DNA of 64,000 bases, taken from contig BCKE01000018.1 of NCBI GenBank assembly GCA_001600495.1, forward strand, positions 508,917 to 572,916. The letters run 5' to 3'. Shown one piece after another: positions 1 through 12,045 of the stretch. This DNA comes from Pilasporangium apinafurcum (taxonomy: Eukaryota; Oomycota; Peronosporomycetes; Pythiales; Pythiaceae). The translations under genes were made by a program, and so were the position numbers. Under the pieces are notes generated by a model. It worked only from the letters and a program-made list of their open reading frames with translations. It made no database searches and was not told the DNA's origin. How positions within the stretch are numbered: position 1 is the first letter of the stretch; each line of letters starts with the position of its first letter.

Positions 1-813
1 GGCAGCAATATATGTTTGCAATGCACTTCCACTGTCTTGTGCTGCCACACCAGAGCTTAGAAATAAACTCAAAGACATGCACATGCCTATTCACCAAGAA
101 CGTTTTTGCATTTACATATAATGGAATCCAACTGCAAAGATTGCCAGTAAAAATGGCACTCATACCTTTCTTGTGGTTCTTGTCCACGGCCGTGATTTGC
201 AGCGCTGGTATGGAACCACTTGTTCTGGTATCGTAAACGAGTATCTGGAAGATATCGAGACATTTAAAGTCAAATACTCCTACTACTTTCCAAACATGGA
301 CAATCAAATGCATACTTTTTCTGCGTCACCGCCTGGACAAACGATCAGATTCTGATGCTCTACCGTGTTTTGCTGACTCGTGTTTTCCTCCTCTGTTGCT
401 GTGGTTGCATTCCAACGCAACGTGGCAAATTTGGTGAAGGAAAACGATCCGCAATAGTATGTTTGCAGTGGTTCGCTGCCTTGCTCTCCTCCAAATGTGT
501 TTACATCCCACACTTTGACATAGCCATCACGTCCTTGTGTAACTATACGACGCTCGTCTAGTGCAGCAGTATAGAGTACTCCTGCTTTCGAATGCGCCGC
601 ATAGGTAGCCATTTCTCGTCGTGTCTTCAAGCTCCAGAGCTTCACCTGACCATCAGCGGCTCCAGAGACCATCATAGTGGCTGTGAGGAAGCTGGAGCTG
701 TTCACAGGGGCACCATGACCGCGCAAAATCCCGAGTGGCTCAGGTGGTGGTCTCTTCATCTGCTTCGCCATTGTTGTTGACATCTTCTGTGGTATTGTAG
801 TGCTATTACTCAT
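1..813 (-). CDS. ASTRA-associated protein 1 / GNB1L-like WD40 protein (3' end off the window)
   Basis: WD40 repeat protein of the GNB1L (metazoa) / Asa1 (yeast) family. Members work with the TTT complex in maturing PIKK kinases such as TOR and ATM; that role is family knowledge. The start is the ATG at 813 (MSNSTTIPQK); the frame stays open upstream to about 846, but without an ATG. A proline-rich head is followed by an opening repeat with LRGHGAPVNS, VSGAADGQVKLWS and the family-typical QGRDGYVKVWD. Exons read as 316-813, 166-244 and up to 86, each joined by GT..AG introns that keep the frame. Exon 3 starts GMCMSLSLF, matching the conserved GMPMCL segment of GNB1L. The remaining WD repeats and the stop lie left of base 1, so this is a partial gene. 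Confidence 0.8.
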
Positions 814-836
814 TGCTGGAGTTGATACTTGCTCAA

Positions 837-878
837 AGAAAAGCACTTTATATTATTACAGTAAAAAAGTGCTTTTTT
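837..878. other. Strong hairpin upstream of the ASA1/GNB1L-like gene
   Basis: AAAAGCACTTT (839-849) and AAAGTGCTTTT (866-876) form a perfect 11-bp stem with a 16-nt loop, extendable by one wobble and one A-T pair. It lies about 25 bases upstream of the WD40 gene's ATG, so on the minus strand it would fall in the promoter or 5' UTR. Function unknown; a terminator or regulatory hairpin are both possible. Confidence 0.5.
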
Positions 879-1546
879 AGATATTGTGGTTCTTTTTTTT
901 TGCGACAAATATTGGTGTCACTTGCTGCCATAGTATTACGCTAATAGTACTAATCTTTCTTATTGATGATACTAATCTCACACAGCATGAGGGCAGAATG
1001 TTGGTGGTTCCTGAGTATATTTGCGATGAAGCGTTTGCGCTTCCAGTATACGATGATGGGGATCTTCTACAGACACATATTGTCGAGCATTCTTGGAAGG
1101 TCGAGGGAGTGAATGTGGGCACATTCTATACAGTAGACACAGTTGGTGTCATTTGAACCAGACCGAGGGATGGAACTGCAACATCAACAAAAACGGCTCT
1201 AACTACCGTTAGTTGAAGATGTACTCGATGTTCCCACTAGCCTTAATTCAAAGGAATTTCAATGCACTCTCACCCTCTTCCTCCCGTTTGGTTTTCTATA
1301 GAATCCCATCCAGATGTTCTCACTAAGCTAACAAAAATTACTGCTATTTTTCTTGTTGCAGTGCACACATTAATAATATTCTATATTATAGGTTTGTGGA
1401 AATAAAATCATTAGATATATTTAATAAAATTTGCATCGTTTTTAGAAGGATATTCTATATAATAAGTTCATGTACGTCATGTCTAATGAGCAGGTGTAGA
1501 GTTGCAGTCATTTCGCATTTTCTTGTTGAGACGTTGGAGGCCAGCC
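879..1546. other. Intergenic stretch with no supported gene
   Basis: An open frame at 884-1156 (+) encodes about 90 residues with a hydrophobic start and a GTFYTVDTVG segment, but it has no recognisable family and no splice-linked continuation. I do not call it a gene. The rest is AT-rich and probably holds the promoter of the LysM-TLDc gene. Confidence 0.4.
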
Positions 1547-2903
1547 ATGAGTTGTATCTTCATGCCGTTGCCCGGGAAGGAGATGCCGCGCAAACGGCTT
1601 CTGAAGACCTATATAGTGGAAGAAGGCGATACGTTCGCTGGAATTGCGCTCAGGTATGATGACCCATCCTAGAGTGACTAGTTGTCTATCCATGCAAGAC
1701 GATGTTGATTTTGATGTAGACATCGCAACAGAATTACCTAGGGTATTTATAACCTAACACTCCTATCTTGATTTAATGAGGATAGACATAACATGCGTGA
1801 ATCTGAGTTGCGCGCTATGAATAACCTGCTCGGAGGCACGATCTTCCCAGGACAAGTGCTTAAAGTCTACCATAAGAAGCGCAGCCACAGTATGCCTACG
1901 TTGCCTATGACGAAGGCCATGTCGAGGGCTGAAGAAGAAGAAAATGAAACACTAAACCAGCCTGAAGCCTCACCAATAGAGTAAGTTCCTTCGATCACCA
2001 TAGACGGATAAACACTCGATTGATATGGGATGCCGTTTTTATGTGATGACAGGGATGAACCACCACAACATTGTCAAGTGGAATTTAAAAAATCACAGTC
2101 GCGCCCAGAAGACAATGATGAAGAACAACTGAAATCTCAGATGGTACCACATTGGAAGAAGCGATCGCAATCTGCGCGGCTTCCTACCCACGAAGAAGAG
2201 GAGGAACTTGTGCTGCCCAAACTGATTGGAGGCACAGCGAGTGAACTGCTCTCAGATGCCCGGTTTTCGACGATATTGGTGCCCAAGTTGGAAGCCTGTC
2301 TTCCCACACGCTTTCGAGGATACGATTGGAAATTGCTTTACAGTCTACCACAGCACGGTTCCAGCTTGCATACGCTTCTGCGGATGGTTCGAGGCAAGAG
2401 TCCCACGCTCATAGTGGTGGAAACCACGCGTGGAGATGTGTTTGGTGGCTTTGTTGCCGTTCCCTGGCAGTCCTCGACCTCATACTATGGTATTGGAGAA
2501 TCCTTCGTGTTTACGTGTCAGCCTCGTTTTGAACATTTCCCATGGTCACGCAAGAATACGATGTTTATGCTGAGCAACGATCGATCAATTGCTATGGGAG
2601 GAGGGTAAGTTGCTGTGTATCGTATTGGTACCCTGTCAAGATGATGACCCTTGCTAATATATTTGCTTCTATGCAGTGGAAGTTTTGCTTGGTATCTGAA
2701 CTCTGATCTTTCTCAGGGTGCATGTGGCGAGTCAGATACATTCAAGAATCGGTACATTTTGTTGCATTTACAAACTTAAACCATTTCCTTCACTTATCGC
2801 GCTGATTGTGGGATGGCATTGGTTGTATTATAGGCGTCTAACTACAGAGCCAGATTTTATTGTGGCGTGTGTGGAAGTGTGGGGATTTGTTACCAAGCGA
2901 TAA
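1547..2903 (+). CDS. LysM-TLDc domain protein, OXR1/NCOA7-like oxidation resistance protein
   Basis: Five exons close in frame: 1547-1653, 1786-1980, 2053-2604, 2677-2751 and 2834-2903 (332 aa). The N-terminus is a LysM domain (YIVEEGDTFAGIALRHNM, then FPGQVLKV). An acidic, serine-rich linker follows, and then a TLDc domain covering the last ~165 residues. TLDc landmarks are LYSLPQHGSSLHTLL, VFGGFVAVPW, the YYGIGESFVF segment, and a C-terminal FIVACVEVWGF strand. OXR1-type proteins protect against oxidative damage, and TLDc domains can bind and disassemble V-ATPase; both are family knowledge. There is no signal peptide, so the LysM is intracellular, as in animal OXR1/NCOA7, rather than a chitin-binding effector. 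The start at 1547 is the first ATG that leads into the LysM. Confidence 0.85.
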
Positions 2904-3231
2904 ATCACCATACCTATGGTCAAGGGCACGAACAAGGGTTCAGAGATTTGCACTCTGCTGCAGTTAATGTAACCAAGCATACTCGATGTATATTTATGCA
3001 TAGCGATTTATAATATCCTCGCACTTCACGAGCACAAAGACGTATATTTTTGCAGAATAGGAAAAATCTAGCATTTGTCTTGAGGGCAATTTCGACAATG
3101 TGAACTTGAAAGGTGACTGATACTCTATCTCCTCGTATATTAATACCATACTCATAATAATCGAATATCCACTACGATCATCCTGGTTTTTTGGATGCCA
3201 ACGCTACCGCTGTCAATCATTTCTTTCCTAC

Positions 3232-5010
3232 TTACACTCGGTCGAGAAATCCATCCAAAAATGTTGCAAGTTCTTGTTTTTCTTCAGCGTCTAGATCGTC
3301 ACTGTTGGAGTATTGAGTTGCAGTGGTTTTCACAACACTCTTAACATCAGACGACTTGAACGTCTCGCTGCAAGCAGGGAGTTGGTTGTTCATGGTATCC
3401 ACCAACTCGATGAATGGACGAAGGCGAAGCTTCGAAGCCTGCAGGGACAATTAAGGATGTCAGCAATATGATACACTCCTCCTTCCTTACACGGATTTGT
3501 GGATCACTTACATTATGTACAAAGAAGGTAGCAATACGATCACACCACTCCGGAGAGTAAAAAATGTCTTTAATTTGCTGCAAACTTGTTGACTCATCCG
3601 TAGACAGCTTTTCTTGGTCCTCTACTAGCAAATCATACACAAAGAGTGCAGCCTACGACCAGGAGCATAGTTAATGAGCTAGTTAGATACATAGCTAGCA
3701 AATTGGTTATCATAGAGCCGATGCCTACCTTCAATTGCAAATTCATGGGATGATCTTCGTCGAACAAATCGCCAAGAATTTTAGGACCGCCGTGCAATAG
3801 AAAGAGTCGTTGACCACGCTCGTTAAAGCGCACAAGTGATGACAAAGCATACACAGCTTTCTTTTTCATCTCCACCACCACTTGAGCGTTGTCTTCAGAA
3901 TCTGCAGGGACATCTAACGTGAGCGAGTCGATCAGTTTCGGGATTGCGCCTGTGTCAATCGCCCAGTTTTGCCCCTCTTGGTAATTTTTCGCCGCTGTGC
4001 CCACCAGCCATGCCGCATGGCCACGTACCGGGAGGTTCGTCGAGTTTAGATACTCACTGATGATATTAAACCCGCCAATGAAATTGAAGACGTGCGTTTT
4101 GTCTAGATCCTGCACCTCCCACTCCAATACTTCAAGGATCCGCAGCTGTTCGTTTGTATCGTCATGCTCTTCAGCATCCCGAAATTGTTCCAGTAATTCG
4201 GCCATGTACTTGGAATCGTCCTGCATTGACTCGATTGCTTCTTTCAGTTCCTCCTGACGTTTTTTCCACAGTTTAATCATTTGTTTGCGAAATTCTGGGG
4301 TGCTTAGCTTTGCATGCGCGTTGTGGATGTCCATGCCTTCAATCTCTGGTGGCTCAGGAAGCGCTTGCAATACTTCGTAAATCTTTTCGTGATTCCAGTT
4401 CGGTTCTTCTCCTCCAGACGTATGCATACTGCTTTGGCCATTATTTTCGTCTATAGGTTCTTCTATTCCTTCCTGCAAGTCGTCACTGCTAGCCTCGTGA
4501 TTCTGTGTTTCCACCGACTCAATATCTCCAGAAATCCCAGTTGCAACGGTTACCGTCGTATCTTTCTTGCTCTCTGGATCCACTACAACCGAGCGCATTT
4601 CTGTCTCGTCATCAATGGTATCTGGATCCACCAGTTTTGCTTCTCGTTTGCCCGTTTCGAGGTTCATCCGTACGTGAAGACCCTTGTAATCACACACCAA
4701 GTTAGCAACCCTGATCATGTGATAAGCTCAAACTGATCAAACTCACTCGTGGGATTCCTTGTCCAGGCAGCACCTCCTTCCATTCATGAGTTGCGACAAA
4801 CTCTGGAATTTTTTGTTGGTTCTCCTGCTTCATTGCAACATTATCTGCAGCTGTGCTGTCATCGGTATTGGTTTCCACCACCACAACTGATGCAGCGTGT
4901 TGGTTCTCCGCGCCTACCAAAGTGGTTGTAAAAGCCAGCAGTCCAATGACTGCCATTGTCAATAGCAATACATGATATATGCGAAAACGACGCTGTCGCT
5001 TTTGGTGCAT
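3232..5010 (-). CDS. SIL1: SIL1-like nucleotide exchange factor for the ER Hsp70 BiP
   Basis: Exons 4747-5010, 3729-4682, 3512-3652 and 3232-3438 join in phase 0. The protein starts MHQKRQRRFRIYHVLL, a basic n-region followed by a hydrophobic core, as in an ER signal peptide. It then carries the SIL1 hallmark FVATHEWKEVLPGQGIPRG followed by HVRMNLETGKREAKL, and an armadillo-like helical body (for example VRGHAAWLVGTAAKNYQEGQ and FNERGQRLFLLHGG). SIL1 releases ADP from BiP in the ER lumen. The predicted C-terminus ends FLDGFLDRV, without the KDEL-like retention signal common in this family. The ATG at 5010 is chosen because it begins the signal peptide; the frame is open upstream without similarity. 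Confidence 0.88.
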
Positions 5011-5111
5011 TTCCGCTTGTTGTGTTGAATAATTAGTACTTCTTCGTGTGATGATGATCTTATTGGAAAGTTGGGAAATGAGCATTTGACAGTTGGATGG
5101 ATACGTGTTCG

Positions 5112-5369
5112 CTAAAGGTGAGGTGCTTCGCCATTGGCATTTGCTGCGACGTTCGTGTAACATTCAGACAACCTAACTATTTGTTGTGGCTCTAGAAATT
5201 TGAAGAATTGGTTGAGCTGTTCTTGTGGTCTGCTTGGAAAGTTGTAATGCAGACGCGTGGCAATGGGTACATAGTCGAAAGGAAGCCGTGCTGTACATGC
5301 ATACTTTAAACTTAGCGACTTTAATTCTGGAGGAACAGCATATATAATGCAATACTCTTTTCTACCCAC
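5112..5369 (-). other. Uncertain small ORF between SIL1 and PEX2
   Basis: An open frame of about 85 codons reads protein-like (LPFDYVPIATRLHYNFP, then EQLNQFFKFLEPQQIVRL) and stops at 5112. It starts with GTG, not ATG. A possible splice acceptor (CTCCAG) precedes ELKSLSLKY, but I could not find an in-frame first exon. It could be an unrecognised short gene or a conserved part of a 5' UTR. No family recognised. Confidence 0.2.
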
Positions 5370-5517
5370 AATTTAACGTGATATATTTCAACATCGTTGA
5401 ACATTCCACACACGATAAATAATACCCCATACCTGGATGTGGCACTAATGTTCATAATACAGTATGTTATCGAAATACCATGCCCAAATTTGACGTCATA
5501 CTTGTTCAAACGTCAAC

Positions 5518-6857
5518 ATGGCGGAGCACTTGAAGGTCGCGCAGACAGCACTGCAGGAAAGCCACGCCACCGCCTCCGATGCGCAGCAGAGTCTGCTACG
5601 TGTGCCATACAAATCGCTTCGAGATCCCACAGCTACCTTACGAGTAAACAAATGGGACGCATTTATCCTGGATTCTGAGATTATGGGGCTACTGAAAGCG
5701 CCGATGAAGAGTATGTTCAGCCTCTTTGAACCAGGCATGATGGAACGTGTGAAGCCAGAGATCGATGCATTACTGGGTGCAATGCTGTTCATTTTCACCA
5801 CAGGCATGCGGAGGGTGCGTTTTTTTTTGCTTTTTAACTGTGCTTTTGCTGTTTGGATGAAAGTGCTGATGTGTTTTTCTGCATTACAGCCTACACCTGG
5901 TATGAAGCTTGAAAATGTGCAATATGCACCGCAAGGACTCACTCGGGGCCGCATTGTCGCGTTGTTCGTATTGTCGGTGGCGGGACCATATGCATGGAAG
6001 CGACTATTTCGATACTTGTCCTCTCCCCGATGGAGTGCTACTGCTAGCAACGACATCACCGACAATAGCGAAGAGCGACGATCGCGCTTCATTTGGCTGA
6101 TGAAGAAGATTGAAACTGTTGTGATCACGTGCCAATTTGCGAATCTGCTTCTCTTTCTTCGAAAAGGAACGTATCGATCGCTTCCGGAGCGATGTCTCGG
6201 CATGAAGATGGTTTGTGTCTGAAAATTATTATTCTGCATCTAAGCAAATAGGCTCTAAATACTTTATGTCGAACAGGAAAGTATCACACCGTCAACATCC
6301 CCTCGATCAATCAATTTTGAATACATGACCCGGCAGCTTCTTTTGGACGGTTTAATGGTACGTTTATTGCGTGTAGACGGTTGATATGTTGAATATCGCT
6401 GGCGTGTCTGATGAGACGACTGTTAAATTGTGTCGTTGCTGATAGGAATTTGGTAATTTTATGCTTCCATTCCTGACATGGAGTCGTCTAAAAACGACGA
6501 CTGCTTTTCAAAACTCCATTGATGGAGCCAATCGAACTTCGTATTGCTCATTATGCGGGATTGAACCGCCACAGGTGAGACGTAATGTTTTTTTTCGACG
6601 AAAACTTGTTTCTCAGGGTGCTTATTAATATGATGTTTGAATGGGCCTGCAGACCCCATATATCACGTCTTGCAAGCATGTGTACTGCTATTATTGCTTG
6701 CAAACTGCGGTTGCAGCAGAGGAGGATTTCGCGTGAGTATTAAATATGCTAACTGGTTGGGATATCGGGTGAACTCACTGTCGCACTTTTCCTTTTTTTA
6801 TGCAGATGTGTCGTTTGTGGAGTCAAGTTTGATTCCTCGCAGAGACTTCGCGTTTAG
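5518..6857 (+). CDS. PEX2: Peroxin 2, RING-type peroxisomal E3 ubiquitin ligase
   Basis: Six exons close in frame: 5518-5814, 5890-6210, 6277-6357, 6446-6574, 6653-6732 and 6806-6857 (319 aa). The N-terminus has the Pex2/Pex12 signature (RVNKWDAFILDSEIMGLL, then the EIDALLGAMLF segment and PTPGMKL), followed by hydrophobic segments that would anchor it in the peroxisomal membrane. The C-terminus is a C3HC4-like RING: CSLCG, CKHVYCYYC and CVVCG. Pex2 acts with Pex10 and Pex12 to ubiquitinate the Pex5 receptor for recycling. The head-on intergenic space to SIL1 is small, so both may share regulatory DNA. Confidence 0.9.
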
Positions 6858-7068
6858 AACAAATAGAAACACAGTAATCATCAAGAATATCCCTCAATCC
6901 TTCCTTAACAATCACATTCCACTTGGCCAATTTCAATACCGAGAATGTGATGCGAGTTTTGCATTCATCCAATCCAAGCGCAGATAAAAATATAATCAAG
7001 CGCCAATTAGTCTTTGAAGATACTATACAATGGAGTGTATACGCACAGTATTTTCTTTGAAAAAGGGT

Positions 7069-7084
7069 GGTGTTAAAAAACACC
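7069..7084 (-). ncRNA. Histone H3 mRNA 3' stem-loop
   Basis: On the minus strand this reads GGTGTT-TTTT-AACACC, a 6-bp stem with a UUUU loop (7 bp counting the flanking T-A pair). It is followed by ACCC and, about 9 bases on, CAAAGAAAA. It lies 82 bases past the H3 stop. Position, geometry, U-rich loop, top U-A pair and trailing ACCC match the replication-dependent histone mRNA hairpin; the stem sequence differs from the metazoan one. The same 16 bases recur after H4 and H1. Confidence 0.75.
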
Positions 7085-7165
7085 AAGAGAAAAAAGAAGT
7101 TGGCTTTCACAAGTCAACTAAGGAAAGGAGTGAACCTATCACTCATTTGCCGCCTAAGCAGCAAT

Positions 7166-8376
<1,211 letters not shown>

Positions 8377-8487
8377 ATTGTCGATTGACGATCGCGCATG
8401 CATGTGTTCGATTCTTTTTGATTGCTTCCTCCACACTGTGATCTCAATGCTTCGCATGTAAGGGAAGGAAAGCGTCTCTAATTTCCT

Positions 8488-8503
8488 GGTGTTTTTTAAC
8501 ACC
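8488..8503 (+). ncRNA. Histone H4 mRNA 3' stem-loop
   Basis: GGTGTT-TTTT-AACACC, identical to the copy after H3, flanked by T and A that extend the stem to 7 bp. It is followed by ACCC and then TTTTTCCAAAGAAAT. The CCAAAGAAA resembles the purine-rich histone downstream element bound by U7 snRNA in animals (inference). Confidence 0.75.
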
Positions 8504-9189
8504 ACCCTTTTTCCAAAGAAATTTGATCCTCATAGCGGAATGATGGTTATTTGACGAAGATATAGTTATCATGTGTCATCAAATTGCATGCAACCGTGAA
8601 GCGTTATCGTTTCAGCCATCATTTGAGTAATTAGCGATTGATACGTTAGCGAATTCTATTTTCATCCATGATTAATCGTTGTGATAATGATGTATGTGCA
8701 CTTGGCTGGATGCAGCACAAGTAACATATAAACCGGATTTTCTATTATTAATGGAAGAAAGCGCGGTTGCATGTAAAGTGCTGTCATTCTTGGTACTCCA
8801 ATGGGTTCTGCTGCCAAGAACGCAGCCGACTCTTCTTTTTCTTCATGTTCAATAACTATGACTAAAATGTGAAGAGCGAAAAATTCCTTTATATAATGCG
8901 AGGAAAAGAATCTCGCATTTGATGGCAGAGATATCCATATGCACATTATCACACACTGCCATCATCTCACATCTCGATGCTGCAATAAGCAATGAGGACG
9001 AAGGAATGTCACTCAAGTGAGTTATACCTTGCTCTATCATGACTACCTGGTAGTCTGTTTGTGGTCAATTCACTGATGAATTGTGATTGATTTTGGCGGG
9101 AAGTTCTTGATCTTATCACTTGCGCGTGCGTGCAGCAGGAACATACACGTGAAGAAGAGAGAGAAGTGCAAGACCAACTAGCGCACAGG
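8504..9189. other. Intergenic stretch between H4 and RPA1
   Basis: I find no convincing gene. Short open frames on both strands lack family features. A GTGAGT (9017) and a GTGCAG acceptor (9133) upstream of RPA1 could mark an intron in the RPA1 5' UTR, because no frame joins them into RPA1 coding sequence. Confidence 0.35.
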
Positions 9190-11419
9190 ATGGTGAATTT
9201 AACCCCCAATGCCGTTTCTATGCTGTATAACAAGCAAGCACCCGATGGGTTTGAACCATGGCTACAGGTACGCGAGTGCGTCATTTTCTTCATCTTAGCT
9301 CATCTCGTCTTGGCAGTAAACTCAAACCCAATTGGGTGGTGACGATTGTGGTATACAGGTGATTGACACAAAGAAGATCAAACCTGCAAGCGGTACAGGT
9401 GGTGATCGCTATCGGTAAATACACTACTAGCAATGTTTATTGCGTCAGCTGCTGTGCTAACTTTGACGATTGGCAATGACAGGATTGTGCTTTCGGATGG
9501 AACAGCATACATCAGCGGCATGTTAGCGACACAATTGGCATCTGTACGTTGCGTGTTGCTTGCTTACTTTATGTAAAGAGACGATAGCGTAAGTCGTCAA
9601 ACATTTGCGAATGCATAACCACTTGTTGTTTGTGATAGCTCATGGATACCGATAGTCTCAAGATGAACTACGTGGTCCAATTGAAGGATTACATTGGCAA
9701 CGACGTGCAAGGGCGAAGGTACATAGAAAATCACCTCCTTTCAGTGTGTTCTGTACAACCTTTGAACATTAAAGCTAACCTGTTGTGATATCCTGTTTAA
9801 TTAGAATTCTCATTGTGTTAAACATTGGTGATATCGTCCCTGCATTTGAGCGCATTGGATCCCCACAGAACATTGAAGGCTCGAAGGGCGTTTCTGTTCC
9901 AGCACCCATCTCGACTGCTCCCCCTGCAGCAATGAATGCTCGATCTGTACAACCACCCGCTCAGCCGACGTACCAGCAGAGCTACAACGCACCTGCGGCT
10001 CCATCGCCTTCCTACCAGGCGCCATCGTACGCTCCACCACCTCAGCAGTCAAATAACAGCATCATGTACAATCGTGGTCCAGTAGTCCGTCAAGACCCCA
10101 ATGTTCGTTTGTCTGATATTCAGAGCCTAAATCCTTATGCAGGCGGTCGATGGACCATCAAGGCACGTATCACAAACCGAGCTCCGATCAAGAACTGGAC
10201 TAATGCGCGCGGACAAGGCAAACTCTTCAGTTGTGATCTTCTGGACTCGAAAGGTGGCGAAATCCGTGCGACGATGTTCAACGATGCCGTCGACAAATTT
10301 TACGAACTGTTGCGGCCTGGTAGTGTTTTCTACTTCTCTGGAGGGAAGATTAAGATGGCGAACCGTAAATTTTCGTCCGTGAACAATGATTATGAAGTCA
10401 CGTTCGACCAGCACTCCGAAATCACGCCCGCTCCAGAGGACAATCAGATTCAGCAGATGAACTACAGTTTCAAGAAAATCGCGCTTATTGAGACGCTTCC
10501 TGCTGATTCGAACGTGGATGTGATCGGTGTCGTACGTAACGTTGGACCCGTGAACGAAATCCTCTCAAAAGCCGGCAAGCAATTGTTTAAGCGTGACATA
10601 TCGCTTGTGGACGATTCGAATGCAGAAATCAAGTGCACCATGTGGAATGAGCGGGCTCAAGAGGATTGCTCTAGCTGGACTAACAACGTCGTAGCGATCA
10701 AAGGTTGTCGTGTGAGCGAGTACAACGGTCGATCCATTGGCACGCTGTCTAGCTCGAGCTTTGCCGTGAACCCTGCTATCCCTGAGGCGGGTCATTTGCT
10801 CAATTGGTTCAACACTGGTGGCAGTGCGACGCAGGTAAAGTCTCTCAGTAGTAGCGCGGGTGGCTTTGGTGGTGGCTCGTTAGGCTCGTTCTCGGAGCGG
10901 TCCGTGATCAGCGACATCAAGGCAAAGCAATTGGGCTTTGGTCAGAAACCGGATTACATTACGGTCAAAGGAACAGTCAATTTCATCAAGCACGATTCGA
11001 ATATATACTACCAAGCGTGCATAAAGTGTCAGAAGAAGGTGACAGCTGACGTGGCGCAGAACTACACGTGCGAGAAATGCCAGACATCCTACAAGACATG
11101 CGAGAACCGATACACTTTGTCTGTGGTCGTGTTGGACCACACGGGCAGTACGTGGACGACGTGTTTTAACGATCAAGGCAAGGTCATTCTTAACGGCCGA
11201 ACAGCGGGTGAAATCGCAGAGCTGCGCGAGACCAATACGGCGCTTTTTGAAGCGGCGTTCAAGGAAGGGCTTTTCAAGCAGTACGTCTTCCGTCTGCGCG
11301 TCAAGGCGGAGAACGTTCAAGAAGAGTTGCGCGTCAAGGCTGGTGTGGTCACTCTGGAGCCAATCAACTATGTCCAGGAGTCAAAAGATTTGCTTCAAGC
11401 CATCGCGCAGTACAATTAA
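9190..11419 (+). CDS. RPA1: Replication protein A large subunit (RPA1/RFA1, 70 kDa)
   Basis: Exons 9190-9267, 9359-9414, 9483-9543, 9639-9718 and 9805-11419 give 629 aa, close to the family norm. The N-terminal DBD-F reads NLTPNAVSMLY, GDRYRIVLSDG, GMLATQL, VVQLKDYIGN and GRRILIVLNIGD. A proline- and glutamine-rich linker follows, then DBD-A (IQSLNPYAGGRWTIKARIT), DBD-B, and DBD-C with a zinc ribbon (CIKCQKKV ... CEKCQ). RPA binds single-stranded DNA in replication, repair and checkpoint signalling. An in-frame ATG at 9130 would add 20 residues, but animal and fungal proteins start near the 9190 methionine. Confidence 0.95.
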
Positions 11420-11506
11420 CTGCATGGATACGTGAAAGTAAACGTTTTTCTCTAGTTGCGAAATTTTCAAAATATATTTTTGATTCTTTTTGTTATGATA
11501 CTTTCA

Positions 11507-12035
11507 TTATGGCGAGATTGCCTTGTTCTTCTTGTTTAGTTTTGGTCGTAGTCGTCCATAACGTATGTTATTATGATCTGATTGAGAAATTTGTCGCTCT
11601 AATTCTCGTCGTTGGATGATGAAGAACGGGACGTTTTCCTGTACGAACGGATCAGACGCGAAAATTCCTGCCTCTGGTACGATATGAGTCGTGGCTTTCC
11701 CAAATACTGTGCGGAAAGGACCGGCAACCCACTTCAGTTTATTTTTCTATGAACACACGACATCAAATATAGGGATACTTTTAGAGAATTCGATCAACGT
11801 CAGTTCCTTTAGTCACAACCATCCTACTTGCCTGATTCTCCAGGGTTTCTCGCTCGCTGGCACTTACGTATGGAGCGTCATTCACGACCGAGTAATAGCT
11901 GGTCTTGCGTCCATTGGATTGCTCAGCCTCCTTCATCCGATTGAACTTGTGAATACCACAGTAGGGCTTTTCAAGTTCATTCTTCTGCGGGACGCGGACG
12001 CGGCGCTGAGGCGGCTGTGCTCGTACATTACTCAT
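11507..12035 (-). CDS. Conserved-looking hypothetical protein with a GC-AG intron
   Basis: Two exons, 11832-12035 and 11507-11746, give 147 aa. The join uses a GC donor (CAG|GCAAGT, otherwise perfect) and a CATAG acceptor, and keeps the frame: ETLENQ then KNKLKWVAGPF. The product is basic and polar, with segments KPYCGIHKFNRMKEAEQ, FGKATTHIVPEAGIFASDP and FFIIQRRELERQI. No signal peptide or membrane segment. I do not recognise the family. The start codon lies 11 bases from the predicted stop of the upstream gene on the same strand, very tight for eukaryotic neighbours. Confidence 0.65.
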
Positions 12036-12045
12036 TTGATGCTAC

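Noticed and set aside
884-1156. 90-codon frame with a hydrophobic N-terminus and a faint Ig-like GTFYTVDTVG segment
   Set aside because: No splice-linked continuation, no recognisable family, poor coding character at the 5' end.
5496-6239. 247-codon minus-strand frame
   Set aside because: Antisense to PEX2, whose exons and RING finger are unambiguous.
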